64,000 bases of DNA from Cohaesibacter celericrescens (GTDB taxonomy: Bacteria; Pseudomonadota; Alphaproteobacteria; Rhizobiales; Cohaesibacteraceae): positions 1 to 64,000 of the forward strand of contig NZ_PKUQ01000012.1 in assembly GCF_002866925.1 (NCBI RefSeq). The letters run 5' to 3'. Positions within the stretch are counted from its first letter, which is position 1. Each line of letters starts with the position of its first letter. Below, piece after piece: positions 17,570 to 26,340 of the stretch. Below the pieces are notes generated by a model that saw only the letters and a program-made list of their open reading frames with translations, was not told where the DNA came from and did no database searches. The position numbers were made by a program, and so were the translations under genes.

Positions 17570-18328
17570 TCATGTTTCGATATCGTGGATGAAATAGTTT
17601 GGCCACTTTTGGCGCAATATCTGTAAGTCTATGCTCAATTTTCCTAGGTGAAATTCCAGTGCAGCGGCAACCATACTCGGGTCGCCCCTCTCCATCGCCG
17701 CTAAAATGGCTTTATGTTCATCAATGGTTTTTTCGATACGGCCAGCTTGCGGCAAGGTTAGCTGACGATACCGATCGAGCTGAACTTTGACTTGTTGGAT
17801 GTGGTCCCAGATGCCCTCGTAGCCAGCAGCGACAGATATGGTTTGATGAAACTCCTCATCTCTTTGATGGAAAATCTTAATCTCGCCATCCCGGAAAGCA
17901 TGCTTCTGCTGTTGAATACAGCGTCGCAACTTGGCGATATCTGCGGCAGTAAGGCAGGCTGTTGCGCAGCGCGCCATCTCCAGTTCCAACGTGCGCCGGA
18001 TCAACGATGCCTCGATCAATGACGAGATAGGAATGCGGCCCACAAATGTGCCGGATTTGGCGACCGTTTCGACCAGTTTTTCTTTAGCAAGACGCTTGAT
18101 TGCCTCTCGGACCGGTGTTCGGCTGACACCATTCTCTGCAGCCAAATGCGACTCGGATATCGGGGTTCCCGGAAGCAGCTCCATGCTGACAATGGCCTCA
18201 TGCAGCTGGCAGTAAAGAGCCTCACTGCTTGTCGTGCCACTTTCGCTAAAAAAGCGCGCTGGCCCAGTCGGAGGACGAGCGGGAGCACGTCGACGCGGAT
18301 TGGGCTTGGTCAAGACATCTTCTGCCAT
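17570..18328 (-). CDS. GntR-family transcriptional regulator (FadR/FCD subfamily)
   Basis: A 252-residue regulator. Residues 1-30 are a proline- and arginine-rich tail. The winged helix-turn-helix follows (about 35-105), with PGTPISESHLAAENGVSRTP and VREAIKRLAKEKLVE, the GntR signature. The C-terminal FCD domain (about 115-240) holds the metal- and ligand-binding pattern RDEEFHQTI, EHKAILAAM and EFHLGKL. FCD regulators usually sense organic acids. It lies 178 bases downstream of the TRAP dctM gene, on the same strand but beyond a terminator, so it is probably its own transcription unit, perhaps controlling the adjacent TRAP operon. Confidence 0.9.
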   Translation of the reverse strand: MAEDVLTKPNPRRRAPARPPTGPARFFSESGTTSSEALYCQLHEAIVSMELLPGTPISESHLAAENGVSRTPVREAIKRLAKEKLVETVAKSGTFVGRIPISSLIEASLIRRTLELEMARCATACLTAADIAKLRRCIQQQKHAFRDGEIKIFHQRDEEFHQTISVAAGYEGIWDHIQQVKVQLDRYRQLTLPQAGRIEKTIDEHKAILAAMERGDPSMVAAALEFHLGKLSIDLQILRQKWPNYFIHDIET

Positions 18329-18447
18329 ATTTCCCCCTGAACGACCTTCATTGCGCGGAGAGGCACGCTAATCCCTATCAGCGGTGCCATGCATATCACC
18401 AATTGCAACAGACGTGAATATGTAAGTGTTCGGTAGCCACAAATAGC

Positions 18448-18480
18448 AAAAGGCCCACTGCATACAGCGGGCCTTTTATT
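18448..18480 (-). terminator. Terminator of the dctPQM operon
   Basis: AAAAGGCCCACTG pairs with CAGCGGGCCTTTT around a 4-5 base loop (one G-U or mismatch in the stem). On the minus strand the stem ends in TTTT just after the dctM stop at 18506. It could also act in the other direction, where TTTTATT follows. Confidence 0.75.
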
Positions 18481-18505
18481 CATATCAAACACGGCAGCAG
18501 CAAAG

Positions 18506-19906
18506 CTAAGCCTGACTTGGTAGCCAAAGCACAATTGCAGGGAAGGCCACCAACAACGCAATGGTCGCGGCATCGGCCAGAAAGAAAGGTGTGACACCCC
18601 TGAATACATCCTGCACCGTCAGATCGTCCCGCACGCCAGCCACCACAAAACAATTGAGCCCTATCGGTGGGGTGATCAAACAGAACTCTGCCATTTTAAC
18701 CACCAGAATGCCGAACCAAATAGCGCACATAGGTCCACTCATGCCAAAAGTACTGTCGGCAGCAGAGACAAGCTCACCACCATTGAGCGCCATCACTGCG
18801 GGATAAACCACAGGCAAGGTGAGCAACAGCATGCCAATGGCATCCATAAACATGCCGAGCACAGCATAAGCCAACAGAATACAAACCAGAATGAGCATCG
18901 GGGACACCGTCAGTGATGTAATCCAGTTTGAGAAAGCATCAGGCAATTGGGCGAAGCCAAGAAAACGCACATAAATCAGAACGCCCCAGATGATTGTAAA
19001 AATCATCACGGTTAGCTTGGCCGTTTCCATCAACGAGTCTTTCAGTTCAGACCAACGCATGCCGTGCCAAACCGCCATGACGAACACCACAAAGGCCCCG
19101 ATAGCGCCACCTTCTGTTGGCGTGCCAAAGGCATCACCACCAAAGGGGTTGTAGACAAAGAAGATGATGGTGAAAACCACGATGACAATAGGCAACGCAG
19201 GCGGAAGTGAAGCAAAGCGTTCACGCCATGTAAACCCGCTGACCGGAGGACCAAAGCCCTTGATTGTCATCGCCATGCCAATGATCAGCATTGCATAGAT
19301 GATGGCAGAAAACACACCTGGGATGAAGCCAGCCAGCAACAGTTTGCCGACATCCTGCTCCACAATGATGGCATAGATCACCAGAATTGCCGATGGCGGA
19401 ATGAGCGACGCCAACGTTCCTCCAGCCGCCACGACACCGGCAGCAAAACGCTTGTCGTAGCCGATCGCCAGCATTTCGGGAATGGCAATGCGCGCAAAAA
19501 CCGCAGACGTCGCCACGGAAGCGCCCGAAACGGCAGCAAAGCCAGCAGTAGCAAACACCGTAGAGACAGCCAAACCACCGGGTACCCAAGCAAGCCAGCG
19601 TTTGGCCGCCTCAAACAGCGCCTTAGTCAGGCCAGCATAATAGGCAAGATAACCAATGAGAATGAATGTCGGAATCAGGCTGAGGGCTTGTGACGACACT
19701 TTCGAATGTGGCACCTGCCCAGCCGTTTTAACAGCAACAGTCAGCGCCCAAACGAATTGCTCTGAATCGTACCCGCGTTTGGCCCAGAAAATCCAGACAA
19801 GACCAACCAGACCGGCAAGACCGGCAGCAAAGGCCACGCGCATTCCCAAAATCACCAGAACGAGCATGCCAGCGGAGACTATCAGGCCAATTTCAATCGG
19901 TTCCAT
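18506..19906 (-). CDS. dctM: TRAP transporter large permease (DctM)
   Basis: A 466-residue integral membrane protein, the translocating subunit of a tripartite ATP-independent periplasmic transporter. About twelve hydrophobic segments are visible, starting at residues 5-40. Family motifs include ATAGFAAVSGASVATSAVFARI and GGTLASLIPPSAILVIYAI, which are typical DctM segments here described in parts of 20 or fewer residues. The start at 19906 has a GGGAGAGAC ribosome binding site. It is preceded by dctQ with an 11-base gap and is the last gene of the operon. With the adjacent dctBD pair, dicarboxylates or similar organic acids are the likely substrates. Confidence 0.92.
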   Translation of the reverse strand: MEPIEIGLIVSAGMLVLVILGMRVAFAAGLAGLVGLVWIFWAKRGYDSEQFVWALTVAVKTAGQVPHSKVSSQALSLIPTFILIGYLAYYAGLTKALFEAAKRWLAWVPGGLAVSTVFATAGFAAVSGASVATSAVFARIAIPEMLAIGYDKRFAAGVVAAGGTLASLIPPSAILVIYAIIVEQDVGKLLLAGFIPGVFSAIIYAMLIIGMAMTIKGFGPPVSGFTWRERFASLPPALPIVIVVFTIIFFVYNPFGGDAFGTPTEGGAIGAFVVFVMAVWHGMRWSELKDSLMETAKLTVMIFTIIWGVLIYVRFLGFAQLPDAFSNWITSLTVSPMLILVCILLAYAVLGMFMDAIGMLLLTLPVVYPAVMALNGGELVSAADSTFGMSGPMCAIWFGILVVKMAEFCLITPPIGLNCFVVAGVRDDLTVQDVFRGVTPFFLADAATIALLVAFPAIVLWLPSQA

Positions 19907-19917
19907 AATGTCTCTCC

Positions 19918-20550
19918 CTATGTGTCATGGCCGGAAACATGTCCGGCTTCTTCGGCAGCCTGAGCGGCTGCATCGGCGATCAGAGGTACGGCGATTGGCG
20001 TTTCGTCATTGCGGATAAAGGCCCGACCATAGGCCCAGATTTGCAGCACCAAGCGTAGGCAGAGCGTGAAAAATGCGACTGGCGCCAATAGTTTGGCAGG
20101 CCAAATCGGTAACGCAATATCCATCGAACTGTCTCGGCTCCACATGATGGCAGAAAAATCAAAGCTGCGCAGAAAGTGCGCCCATGTGCCCCAGACCAGC
20201 AAGATCATCAAAATCAGGATGGCCAGCGTGGTGATAATTTCAACCAAATAAAGGGGGCGACCACGCAGGGCGCCAACCACCATATCCATACGGATATGGC
20301 CACCGTTGCGCTGAACATAGGCAATGCCCATGAAAGCGATCAAAGGCATGGCTTGTTCAATCCAATCAACATATCCGGGCAAAGGTTGATTGAAAAAATT
20401 GCGACCACTGACAGAAAAGACGGCCAGCAACATAAGCACAAAGACGGCCAAACCACTAAGTAGGGCCAGAAATGCCTCAACTTTATTGAGCGATTGGTCG
20501 ATCTTACTAAGGGTGCTGTCGTCCGATAACAGCAACGCGGAGCCTGCCAT
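19918..20550 (-). CDS. dctQ: TRAP transporter small permease (DctQ)
   Basis: A 210-residue membrane protein with four hydrophobic segments: about residues 28-50, 62-80, 100-122 and 148-170. It is the small subunit that packs against DctM. The RNFFNQPLPGYVDWIEQAMP segment between helices 1 and 2 is characteristic of DctQ proteins. The ATG at 20550 has the ribosome binding site GGAGG. It lies between the binding-protein gene, beyond a strong hairpin with a U-tract, and dctM. The acidic 25-residue tail is not conserved in the family. Confidence 0.9.
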   Translation of the reverse strand: MAGSALLLSDDSTLSKIDQSLNKVEAFLALLSGLAVFVLMLLAVFSVSGRNFFNQPLPGYVDWIEQAMPLIAFMGIAYVQRNGGHIRMDMVVGALRGRPLYLVEIITTLAILILMILLVWGTWAHFLRSFDFSAIMWSRDSSMDIALPIWPAKLLAPVAFFTLCLRLVLQIWAYGRAFIRNDETPIAVPLIADAAAQAAEEAGHVSGHDT

Positions 20551-20588
20551 AGCGGGCCTCCATTCAACGGTAATGATACAGAAAAAAG

Positions 20589-20617
20589 TCCTGCGCCTTG
20601 TTGCTTAAGGCGCAGGA
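20589..20617 (-). terminator. Attenuator-like terminator between dctP and dctQ
   Basis: Perfect 11-base arms (TCCTGCGCCTT at 20589-20599, AAGGCGCAGGA at 20607-20617) with a 7-base loop are followed on the minus strand by CTTTTTTC (20581-20588). This is a textbook intrinsic terminator inside an operon, so only some transcripts should continue into dctQM. Confidence 0.85.
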
Positions 20618-20627
20618 TGAAGCAGCG

Positions 20628-21638
20628 TTATTTTTTAGCAGCGATCATGCCGGTCACAAGGTCATACAACTCTTGCGCTGGCAAGCCGTTTGCTGTGTTG
20701 TCTTCGATCCATGCCTTTGCGGCAGGGGCAGCAGCGGCTTCTTTGAAGCTGGCGATTTGATCATCGGTAAAGGTGATTTTCTCGATGCCACGCTCTTCAA
20801 GTGCAGGGCCCCAAGCCTTCATGGTTTTGTTGTTGTAATAATCAACATAGTGGGCAAGAGACTCGTCTACAGACCCAAGCAAGGCTTCGCGGTTTTTATC
20901 AGACAGAGAATCCAGCGCGTCGGTGTTGACCACAACAGGGCAGTTCACAGTGCCCGGATTGAGGTTGGTCGTCCACCATTTGGCGTTTTCGATGGTACCA
21001 AAAGACATGTGAGCATGCGGAGCAAAACTGACCGCCTTCACAACGCCGCTATCCATAGCCTGACGCACTTCCGTCGCTGACATGGAGGTGGGAACCGCAC
21101 CGATGGTTTTCATCGCGGCACCGATGCCACCGGTCGCACGCACGGTCAGGCCTTTGAACTCTTCAAGGCTTTTGGGTGCATCGCCGATTCCGACAATGTT
21201 ATACTGTGGCAGCGGAGAAGGCATTAGCAGCGTGGCGTTCCAACGAGAAAGATCGTCTTTCACGGCAGGATGATTGTAGACCGCCATGGAAAGCTCGATT
21301 TCCTGTTCCAGCGAAGAAACGCCAAGGAATGGAAGCTCAAGAACGGTGATGGATGGGTTTTTATCGCGGTGATACCCTGCGCAGAACTGAGCCATTTCAA
21401 ACGCGCCGATGGAAATACCATCGAGGTTTTCACGGTTCTTTGATAGACCGCCGTAGCTGATGTTAAGGGTAAAGTCGCCACCGGATTTTTCTTTGACCAG
21501 CTCTGCCAGCTTTTCAACATGTTCAGTGAAAGCACGGCGTTTGCCCCAAACGGAAACATTCCATTCAACAGCAAAGGCTTCAGACGCGAAAGAGACAGAA
21601 AGGGCGATAATGGCCGCTTGGCCGAGAAACTTGCGCAT
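20628..21638 (-). CDS. dctP: TRAP transporter solute-binding protein (DctP)
   Basis: A 336-residue periplasmic binding protein of the DctP family. The signal peptide (MRKFLGQAAIIALSVSFASEAFA) is cleaved near residue 23. The mature protein has SGGDFTLNISYGG, ENLDGISIGAFEMA and a late TVNCPVVVNTDALDSL segment; in DctP proteins a conserved Arg near the middle (here in LTVRATGG) forms the salt bridge to the substrate carboxylate. The start at 21638 has GGGAGGA. It is first in the operon and followed by an intrinsic terminator. The substrate is a carboxylate, but which one is not visible. Confidence 0.9.
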   Translation of the reverse strand: MRKFLGQAAIIALSVSFASEAFAVEWNVSVWGKRRAFTEHVEKLAELVKEKSGGDFTLNISYGGLSKNRENLDGISIGAFEMAQFCAGYHRDKNPSITVLELPFLGVSSLEQEIELSMAVYNHPAVKDDLSRWNATLLMPSPLPQYNIVGIGDAPKSLEEFKGLTVRATGGIGAAMKTIGAVPTSMSATEVRQAMDSGVVKAVSFAPHAHMSFGTIENAKWWTTNLNPGTVNCPVVVNTDALDSLSDKNREALLGSVDESLAHYVDYYNNKTMKAWGPALEERGIEKITFTDDQIASFKEAAAAPAAKAWIEDNTANGLPAQELYDLVTGMIAAKK

Positions 21639-21730
21639 GGATATTCCTCCCGAGATGCATGCAATAGTTTATAGCTGTTCCAACCATTGATGATCCTGTG
21701 CGCTTTGACTATGAGGAAAATTGCGCAAGC

Positions 21731-21772
21731 AGCAGACCCTGCCCTGCGGAAATCCGCAGGGCAGGGTCTGCT
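21731..21772. repeat. Perfect 20-base inverted repeat upstream of dctP
   Basis: The arm at 21731-21750 (AGCAGACCCTGCCCTGCGGA) is exactly complementary to 21753-21772 with only two bases between. It lies between the MarR-GNAT stop (21866) and the dctP start (21638), both on the minus strand. It may end the MarR-GNAT transcript or be a regulatory palindrome of dctP. No U-tract follows on the minus strand. Confidence 0.8.
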
Positions 21773-21865
21773 GAAAATCGGGTGCAAAACCGCCGGTTAG
21801 CGACAGGCAGGCTAAACTATTGTAGGCTTTTTATGGTCCCGATGAGCGGTATCGGATAAGTACCA

Positions 21866-22837
21866 CTAACTATTGGCATGTTTCCGTACGAAAATCTGTT
21901 CGTTAACCTCGGGTCCCCATTGCTTGCCCAACCACTCTTTTTCCAACACAAACCCGAATTTTTCATATAGATGCCGCGCTGGTTCGAGCCCCTTGAAGGT
22001 CCACAATCGGGATTCTGAGAACTTGTGCTTTTTGATGTGTGCCATCGCTTCTTTCATAAGCACTGTGCCGATGCCTTTGCCACGGGCCGCGTCGTCGAGA
22101 ATAAACCACCGCAAGTGGGCAATGTGCGGTCCAAGATCCTCGCCATCAACGGAAATAGCGCCCACAATGCGCTCGTCAATTTTTGCGTAGAGCGTAATAT
22201 TCACCGGATTTGAAAGCCGTTCCATAAAAGCGGCCATTCCTGATGCTACCTTGCATTCAAAGACCGAGCCGAAGCCAAAATTTGTAGAATAATACTGGAT
22301 GTGCATCTCGGTCACACGTGCAAGCAAACCCGGGCTATACCCACTTTGGATATGAAATGCGGGAATTTGCAGTGATGGCGCCTGCTGGGGGCTAGAAATG
22401 CGGTTCTTCAAGGCATCAGCGTATGTCGCAAGCCCTTGGGAGATCAGATGCTGCTCGTCTTCTGGCAAATTGGCCAAAGCCGTTTTTACTTGTCCACGCC
22501 CAAAGGCTTCAATGTCATCAAACAGCTCCATACCCTTCGGTGTCAAAGCCAGATCCTTGTTCCTTGGATCGGAGTTGGCCCTTGTTGCGATCAACAGCCC
22601 CTTCTCCTCAAGCTTCATTAGCAGCCGACTGATTGTTGACTTTTCTAAGCCTAACAACACCCGGAGATCAGAAGCACGCAGAGTAGACTGATTGCCGATT
22701 TCTATAATCGCATGAACTGCGGAGGGCGACAAACCTGTTCCAGCAAGGCCCTTTTTCAAGAAGCCAAGCTCTCGGACAATGATGCGAGAACTTTTGCGGA
22801 TTTGATCAAGTTGATCAATCGATACGATATTGCTCAT
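21866..22837 (-). CDS. MarR-family regulator fused to a GNAT acetyltransferase
   Basis: A 323-residue two-domain protein. Residues 1-150 form a MarR winged helix with ASDLRVLLGLEKSTISRLLM as recognition region and the acidic wing ATRANSDPRNKDLALTPKG. Residues 165-320 are a GNAT acetyltransferase with the acetyl-CoA motif ARGKGIGTVLMKEAMAHIKK. MarR-GNAT fusions form a known family, but their targets are mostly unknown. It lies between dctPQM and dctBD on the same strand, with its own intergenic regions. It may sense or modify something linked to the transporter, but that is only a guess from position. Confidence 0.88.
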   Translation of the reverse strand: MSNIVSIDQLDQIRKSSRIIVRELGFLKKGLAGTGLSPSAVHAIIEIGNQSTLRASDLRVLLGLEKSTISRLLMKLEEKGLLIATRANSDPRNKDLALTPKGMELFDDIEAFGRGQVKTALANLPEDEQHLISQGLATYADALKNRISSPQQAPSLQIPAFHIQSGYSPGLLARVTEMHIQYYSTNFGFGSVFECKVASGMAAFMERLSNPVNITLYAKIDERIVGAISVDGEDLGPHIAHLRWFILDDAARGKGIGTVLMKEAMAHIKKHKFSESRLWTFKGLEPARHLYEKFGFVLEKEWLGKQWGPEVNEQIFVRKHANS

Positions 22838-22960
22838 AGTTGCATGCTACAACTAATTATTCTACCCGTCAAATGAATCGCGCACTATGCTCACATCGGC
22901 CTAGATGCAATGTGTGTTGGAACTGCTATTTTCGACACTCGACCAGTAACGACTTGGGGG

Positions 22961-24301
22961 CTAGAGCAAGGCATCCTTGTCGAGCCCCAATTTAACGATT
23001 TTCTCATTGAGGGTGCGCCGCCCTATTCCCAGCGCTTCAGCAGTGGCGTCCATGCGGCCTTCCTGATCACGGATGGCTTTGCCGATGAGTTCGCGTTCAA
23101 ACGCAGCAACAGCTTCTCGCAAAGTGCTCGGAATGCCCTCAAGCATCAGATCACTCTGGATCATCTGCATCATGGTGGCACTGCCTCTGCGAGCGGCCAG
23201 CACACGCCGCTCTGCCACCGAGCGCAATTCACGCACATTGCCAGGCCAATCATGGGTCATCATAGCGGCCAGATCATCAGGCGACAGCTCTGGTACCGCC
23301 GTCTCATAGATACGGGCATAGTCGGACAGGAAATGGGTCATTAACAAAGCAAGATCATCCCGCCGTTGCCGCAGCGTAGGCAAAGTGAGGACCAACGTAT
23401 TGATGCGGAACAACAAATCTTGCCGCAGACGACTTTCGGCGACGGCTTTCTGCATATCTTCATTGCTGGCGGATATCACCCGAAAGCGCACGGGGATCGG
23501 CACATTGGCACCAACGGGCAAAATGCGTTTATTCTCGATCACCCGTAGCAGCTGAGCCTGCACCGGCAACGGGCAGGAACAAATTTCATCAAGGAACAAG
23601 GTTCCTCCCGAGGCGGCCAGCAAGCGGCCATCCTTGCCCCCTTTGATGCCGAACATTTCGGCTTCAAAGGTTTCTGGCGAGAGAACAGCACAGTTGAGCG
23701 CCAAAAAGGGGCCATCCGCATCAGGGCCTAGATCATGCAAGGCACGCGCAACAAGCTCTTTGCCTGTGCCTGTTTCGCCCTGCACCAAAACCGATGCCGT
23801 GCTGTCGGCCAAATCGATCACATCACGCCGTAACAGGTTGATTTCATCTGTCTGGCCTAACAATCTGCGATCGAGGCCGGACAGGTGCATCAGTCTTTGT
23901 TTAAGCCGCGCGTTGGTTTGGCGCATACGATATTGCTCGGCGGCATTGCGCATGATGGTCAGCAGACGCCGTGGCTCGCAGGGTTTCTCTACAAAGCTGT
24001 AAGCGCCGTCTTGAATGGCCTGCACGGCCATGGGAATGTCGCCATGGGCAGAAATCAAAACCAAGGGTGGCGAAATGCTCTTGTCGAGGCTGGCCAAGAG
24101 ATCCAATCCAGACATGCCCGGCATACGAACATCGGACAAGATGGCATCTGGTTGAAACTCGGCCAATCGGTCCAACACATGGTTGGCGCGGGACACAGCC
24201 TCAACACGCCAGCCCGCCGCCTCCATCAAATCAATAAGGGATTGCCGCATGGCTTTGTCATCATCGACAATGAGAATGCTGTGTTGTTGCTCTTCGCTCA
24301 T
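22961..24301 (-). CDS. dctD: DctD-type response regulator lacking the sigma-54 GAFTGA loop
   Basis: A 446-residue response regulator in three parts. The receiver domain (1-120) has the phosphate-accepting Asp57 in ILSDVRMPG. The AAA+ domain (about 145-375) has Walker A GETGTGKE (175-182) and Walker B GGTLFLDEI (232-240). A Fis-type helix-turn-helix ends the protein (ATAEALGIGRRTLNEKI). Between MFG (216-218) and ASGGT (230-234), where NtrC/DctD proteins carry GAFTGA, there are only about 11 residues (IKGGKDGRLLA) and the loop is absent. The nucleotide sequence is in frame there, so this is not a sequencing error that breaks the gene. It overlaps dctB by four bases. It probably does not activate sigma-54 promoters in the classic way. 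Confidence 0.9.
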   Translation of the reverse strand: MSEEQQHSILIVDDDKAMRQSLIDLMEAAGWRVEAVSRANHVLDRLAEFQPDAILSDVRMPGMSGLDLLASLDKSISPPLVLISAHGDIPMAVQAIQDGAYSFVEKPCEPRRLLTIMRNAAEQYRMRQTNARLKQRLMHLSGLDRRLLGQTDEINLLRRDVIDLADSTASVLVQGETGTGKELVARALHDLGPDADGPFLALNCAVLSPETFEAEMFGIKGGKDGRLLAASGGTLFLDEICSCPLPVQAQLLRVIENKRILPVGANVPIPVRFRVISASNEDMQKAVAESRLRQDLLFRINTLVLTLPTLRQRRDDLALLMTHFLSDYARIYETAVPELSPDDLAAMMTHDWPGNVRELRSVAERRVLAARRGSATMMQMIQSDLMLEGIPSTLREAVAAFERELIGKAIRDQEGRMDATAEALGIGRRTLNEKIVKLGLDKDALL

Positions 24302-26112
24302 GTCGGCTCACTTGCTTGGTTGTTTGTCTCAGTTTCAATCGCAGTAACAATCTCTGGGAATTCGACCCGAAAGACCGCCCCGCCAGTATCTCGATTCCAT
24401 GCGGACATCTGGCCGTCGTGATCCTTGACGATCCCGGCCGATATCGCAAGCCCCAGCCCCATACCGCGACCACTCTCACGCGTGGTCACAAAGGGCTCTT
24501 GCAGATCATCCAGTGTGGCATCACCCAAGCCCTGCCCATTGTCCCAAATCTCGAACCAGACGGTGTTTTTTGTTTTACCCATTTTGACATCAATTTCCGG
24601 CTCATTCACCTCCTCGCAGGCGTCCACCGCGTTGCGCAACAGATTGGTCACGATCTGCTCCAACCGAAAGCGATTGCCGCGCACCCACTGCTGTTCCGGT
24701 GGCAACTCCAGCGTGATGGCAACTTTCGCTTCTTCGAGGTTGGGTTCTACCAGCCCTAGCGAGACCTGCATAACCTCACGCAAATCAATATTGTCGAAGT
24801 CTTCCGCATCTGTGCGGGCGAAAAATTTCAGTTGTCTGGTAATGCCTTCCATGCGATCCACCAGCCCGCCAATCAGGTCAGTGAAGGTGGGTTTTGCCTG
24901 CGCGGCCATTTCTGCGACCGCGATATGATTGCGCATGGCGGCAATCGGCTGGCCAAGTTCGTGGGTAACCATTGCCGCTAGGCGACCCAATGCGGCCAAC
25001 CGGCTGGCGCGCTCCAACTCATCCTGCGTTTTTTGTAATTGTTGCTCAGCAGTGCGTCGTTCGGCGATTTCAATCGCCAGCCTTTCGTTGGCCTCGCGCA
25101 ACAAGGCTTCTTCTTCTTCTGATCGCTTGAGAGCTGCGCCGATACGACGGGTTCTTTGCAGCTGAAAATAAAGAAAAACCAGACCAGCTATCAATATTGC
25201 AAAGCCGGTAACCAGCCAGCTGCGCGCCACTGCGCGGTCATCGGAGGCAAAATAGTGCAAGGCCCAGTCATGAGGCAAGTCGTCACTTGTGAGATGCAGT
25301 CGCTGATTGCGCCCTATTCTGGCTCTTTGGGGGGGAATTGCTTTCCAATCGAGGGGCTCAAGCGCCTGACCCGGGAACTGTCTAGCCTGTTGGATTTTGT
25401 TGCGCTGCTCCGGCGTCAGATCACTGAGAACATGATAGAGCCACGCGGGATTGGAGGCCAAAAGCACGACCCCGTCACCATTGACCATCAAGACCTGTTC
25501 ACCGGCTTGGCGCCAGCGCTGTTCCAGCTTTGAAAGATCAATCTTGATGGCAAGAACACCCAAGATTGTCCCCTGACGATTGCGCACAACATCGGCGAGA
25601 AAATAGCCCGGCAAGCCGGTGGTCGCACCGATTCCATAAAAATGCCCGTGCTCCCCCTTCATCGCAGTGAGAAAATAGGGGCGGAAGGAATAGTTCTGCC
25701 CCACAAAGCTGGTCGTGCTGTGTGCATTGGACGCTGAAATTGTAACACCGTCTTTTCCCATCAAATAGATGGCATCGATACCGGACACTTCTGCAAATTC
25801 TTTCAGCCGCTTGTCGAGCACTGCTGTGTCTGCGCCATTGCTTGTTTCGATCACAAATGGATCGCGAGCGAGAATATGGGTCAGATGCGAGAAACGCTGC
25901 AATTCGGCAATCAACGTGCTGCGGTAGAGCGAGAGTTGCCCCTGTGATTTGGAGGCTTCTTCTGACTGAAAATAGCCAAAGGAAAGCCAGAAAATCCCAG
26001 TGACGACTGCCGCAGCGGCGAGCATCGCAGATAGGGTGGACAGCCAGCGCATCTGATATATAGGACCAATCGGAGATTGAGACAAAGGTTGGGCCACTAT
26101 ATCGATAGCCAT
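24298..26112 (-). CDS. dctB: DctB-type sensor histidine kinase
   Basis: A 604-residue membrane sensor. The first membrane helix (about 24-48) is followed by a periplasmic double-Cache domain (50-295), of the type that binds C4-dicarboxylates in DctB, then a second membrane helix (299-318) and a coiled coil (325-370). The kinase core follows with His384 in the H-box MVTHELGQPIAAMRNH, an N-box NLLRNAVDACEE and the ATP-lid motif GRGMGLGLAISAG. It is transcribed on the minus strand ahead of dctD and divergently from the formate dehydrogenase operon. With dctPQM nearby, sensing the same carboxylate is likely. Confidence 0.9.
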   Translation of the reverse strand: MAIDIVAQPLSQSPIGPIYQMRWLSTLSAMLAAAAVVTGIFWLSFGYFQSEEASKSQGQLSLYRSTLIAELQRFSHLTHILARDPFVIETSNGADTAVLDKRLKEFAEVSGIDAIYLMGKDGVTISASNAHSTTSFVGQNYSFRPYFLTAMKGEHGHFYGIGATTGLPGYFLADVVRNRQGTILGVLAIKIDLSKLEQRWRQAGEQVLMVNGDGVVLLASNPAWLYHVLSDLTPEQRNKIQQARQFPGQALEPLDWKAIPPQRARIGRNQRLHLTSDDLPHDWALHYFASDDRAVARSWLVTGFAILIAGLVFLYFQLQRTRRIGAALKRSEEEEALLREANERLAIEIAERRTAEQQLQKTQDELERASRLAALGRLAAMVTHELGQPIAAMRNHIAVAEMAAQAKPTFTDLIGGLVDRMEGITRQLKFFARTDAEDFDNIDLREVMQVSLGLVEPNLEEAKVAITLELPPEQQWVRGNRFRLEQIVTNLLRNAVDACEEVNEPEIDVKMGKTKNTVWFEIWDNGQGLGDATLDDLQEPFVTTRESGRGMGLGLAISAGIVKDHDGQMSAWNRDTGGAVFRVEFPEIVTAIETETNNQASEPT

Positions 26113-26340
26113 TTAACCAGACAAGGACGCTGGCAAAAGCCATCAGCATAAGGGCTTCAGTTTGGTGCAGACATTTTAAATCCCCACAAGTGACACCGAA
26201 TAGTGCGCAACTGTAAATCAGACTTATTGCCCCCATTGCCGTTTTGATTATCATTGATAACAACAAAGTAAGTGATACTATGGAGGGGCAAAATTGGGGT
26301 ATTGGTTCGATCCCCCACTCTGCTGGGGGGGAGACAGCCG
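26113..26340. promoter_or_regulatory. Divergent promoter region dctB / fdsG with a ribosome-binding-site hairpin
   Basis: This 228-base region serves the minus-strand dctBD and the plus-strand formate dehydrogenase operon. It contains the palindrome TTATCATTGATAA (26248-26260). A hairpin with arms CCCCCA (26312-26317) and TGGGGG (26324-26329) overlaps the fdsG ribosome binding site, which ends in GGGAG near 26333. The pairing could limit fdsG translation. Confidence 0.5.

Noticed and set aside
21725-21739. Possible sigma-54 promoter (GG and GC elements with correct 10-base spacing) upstream of dctP on the minus strand
   Set aside because: The match outside GG/GC is poor, it lies inside the arm of the long palindrome, and the local DctD lacks the GAFTGA loop needed to use sigma-54.
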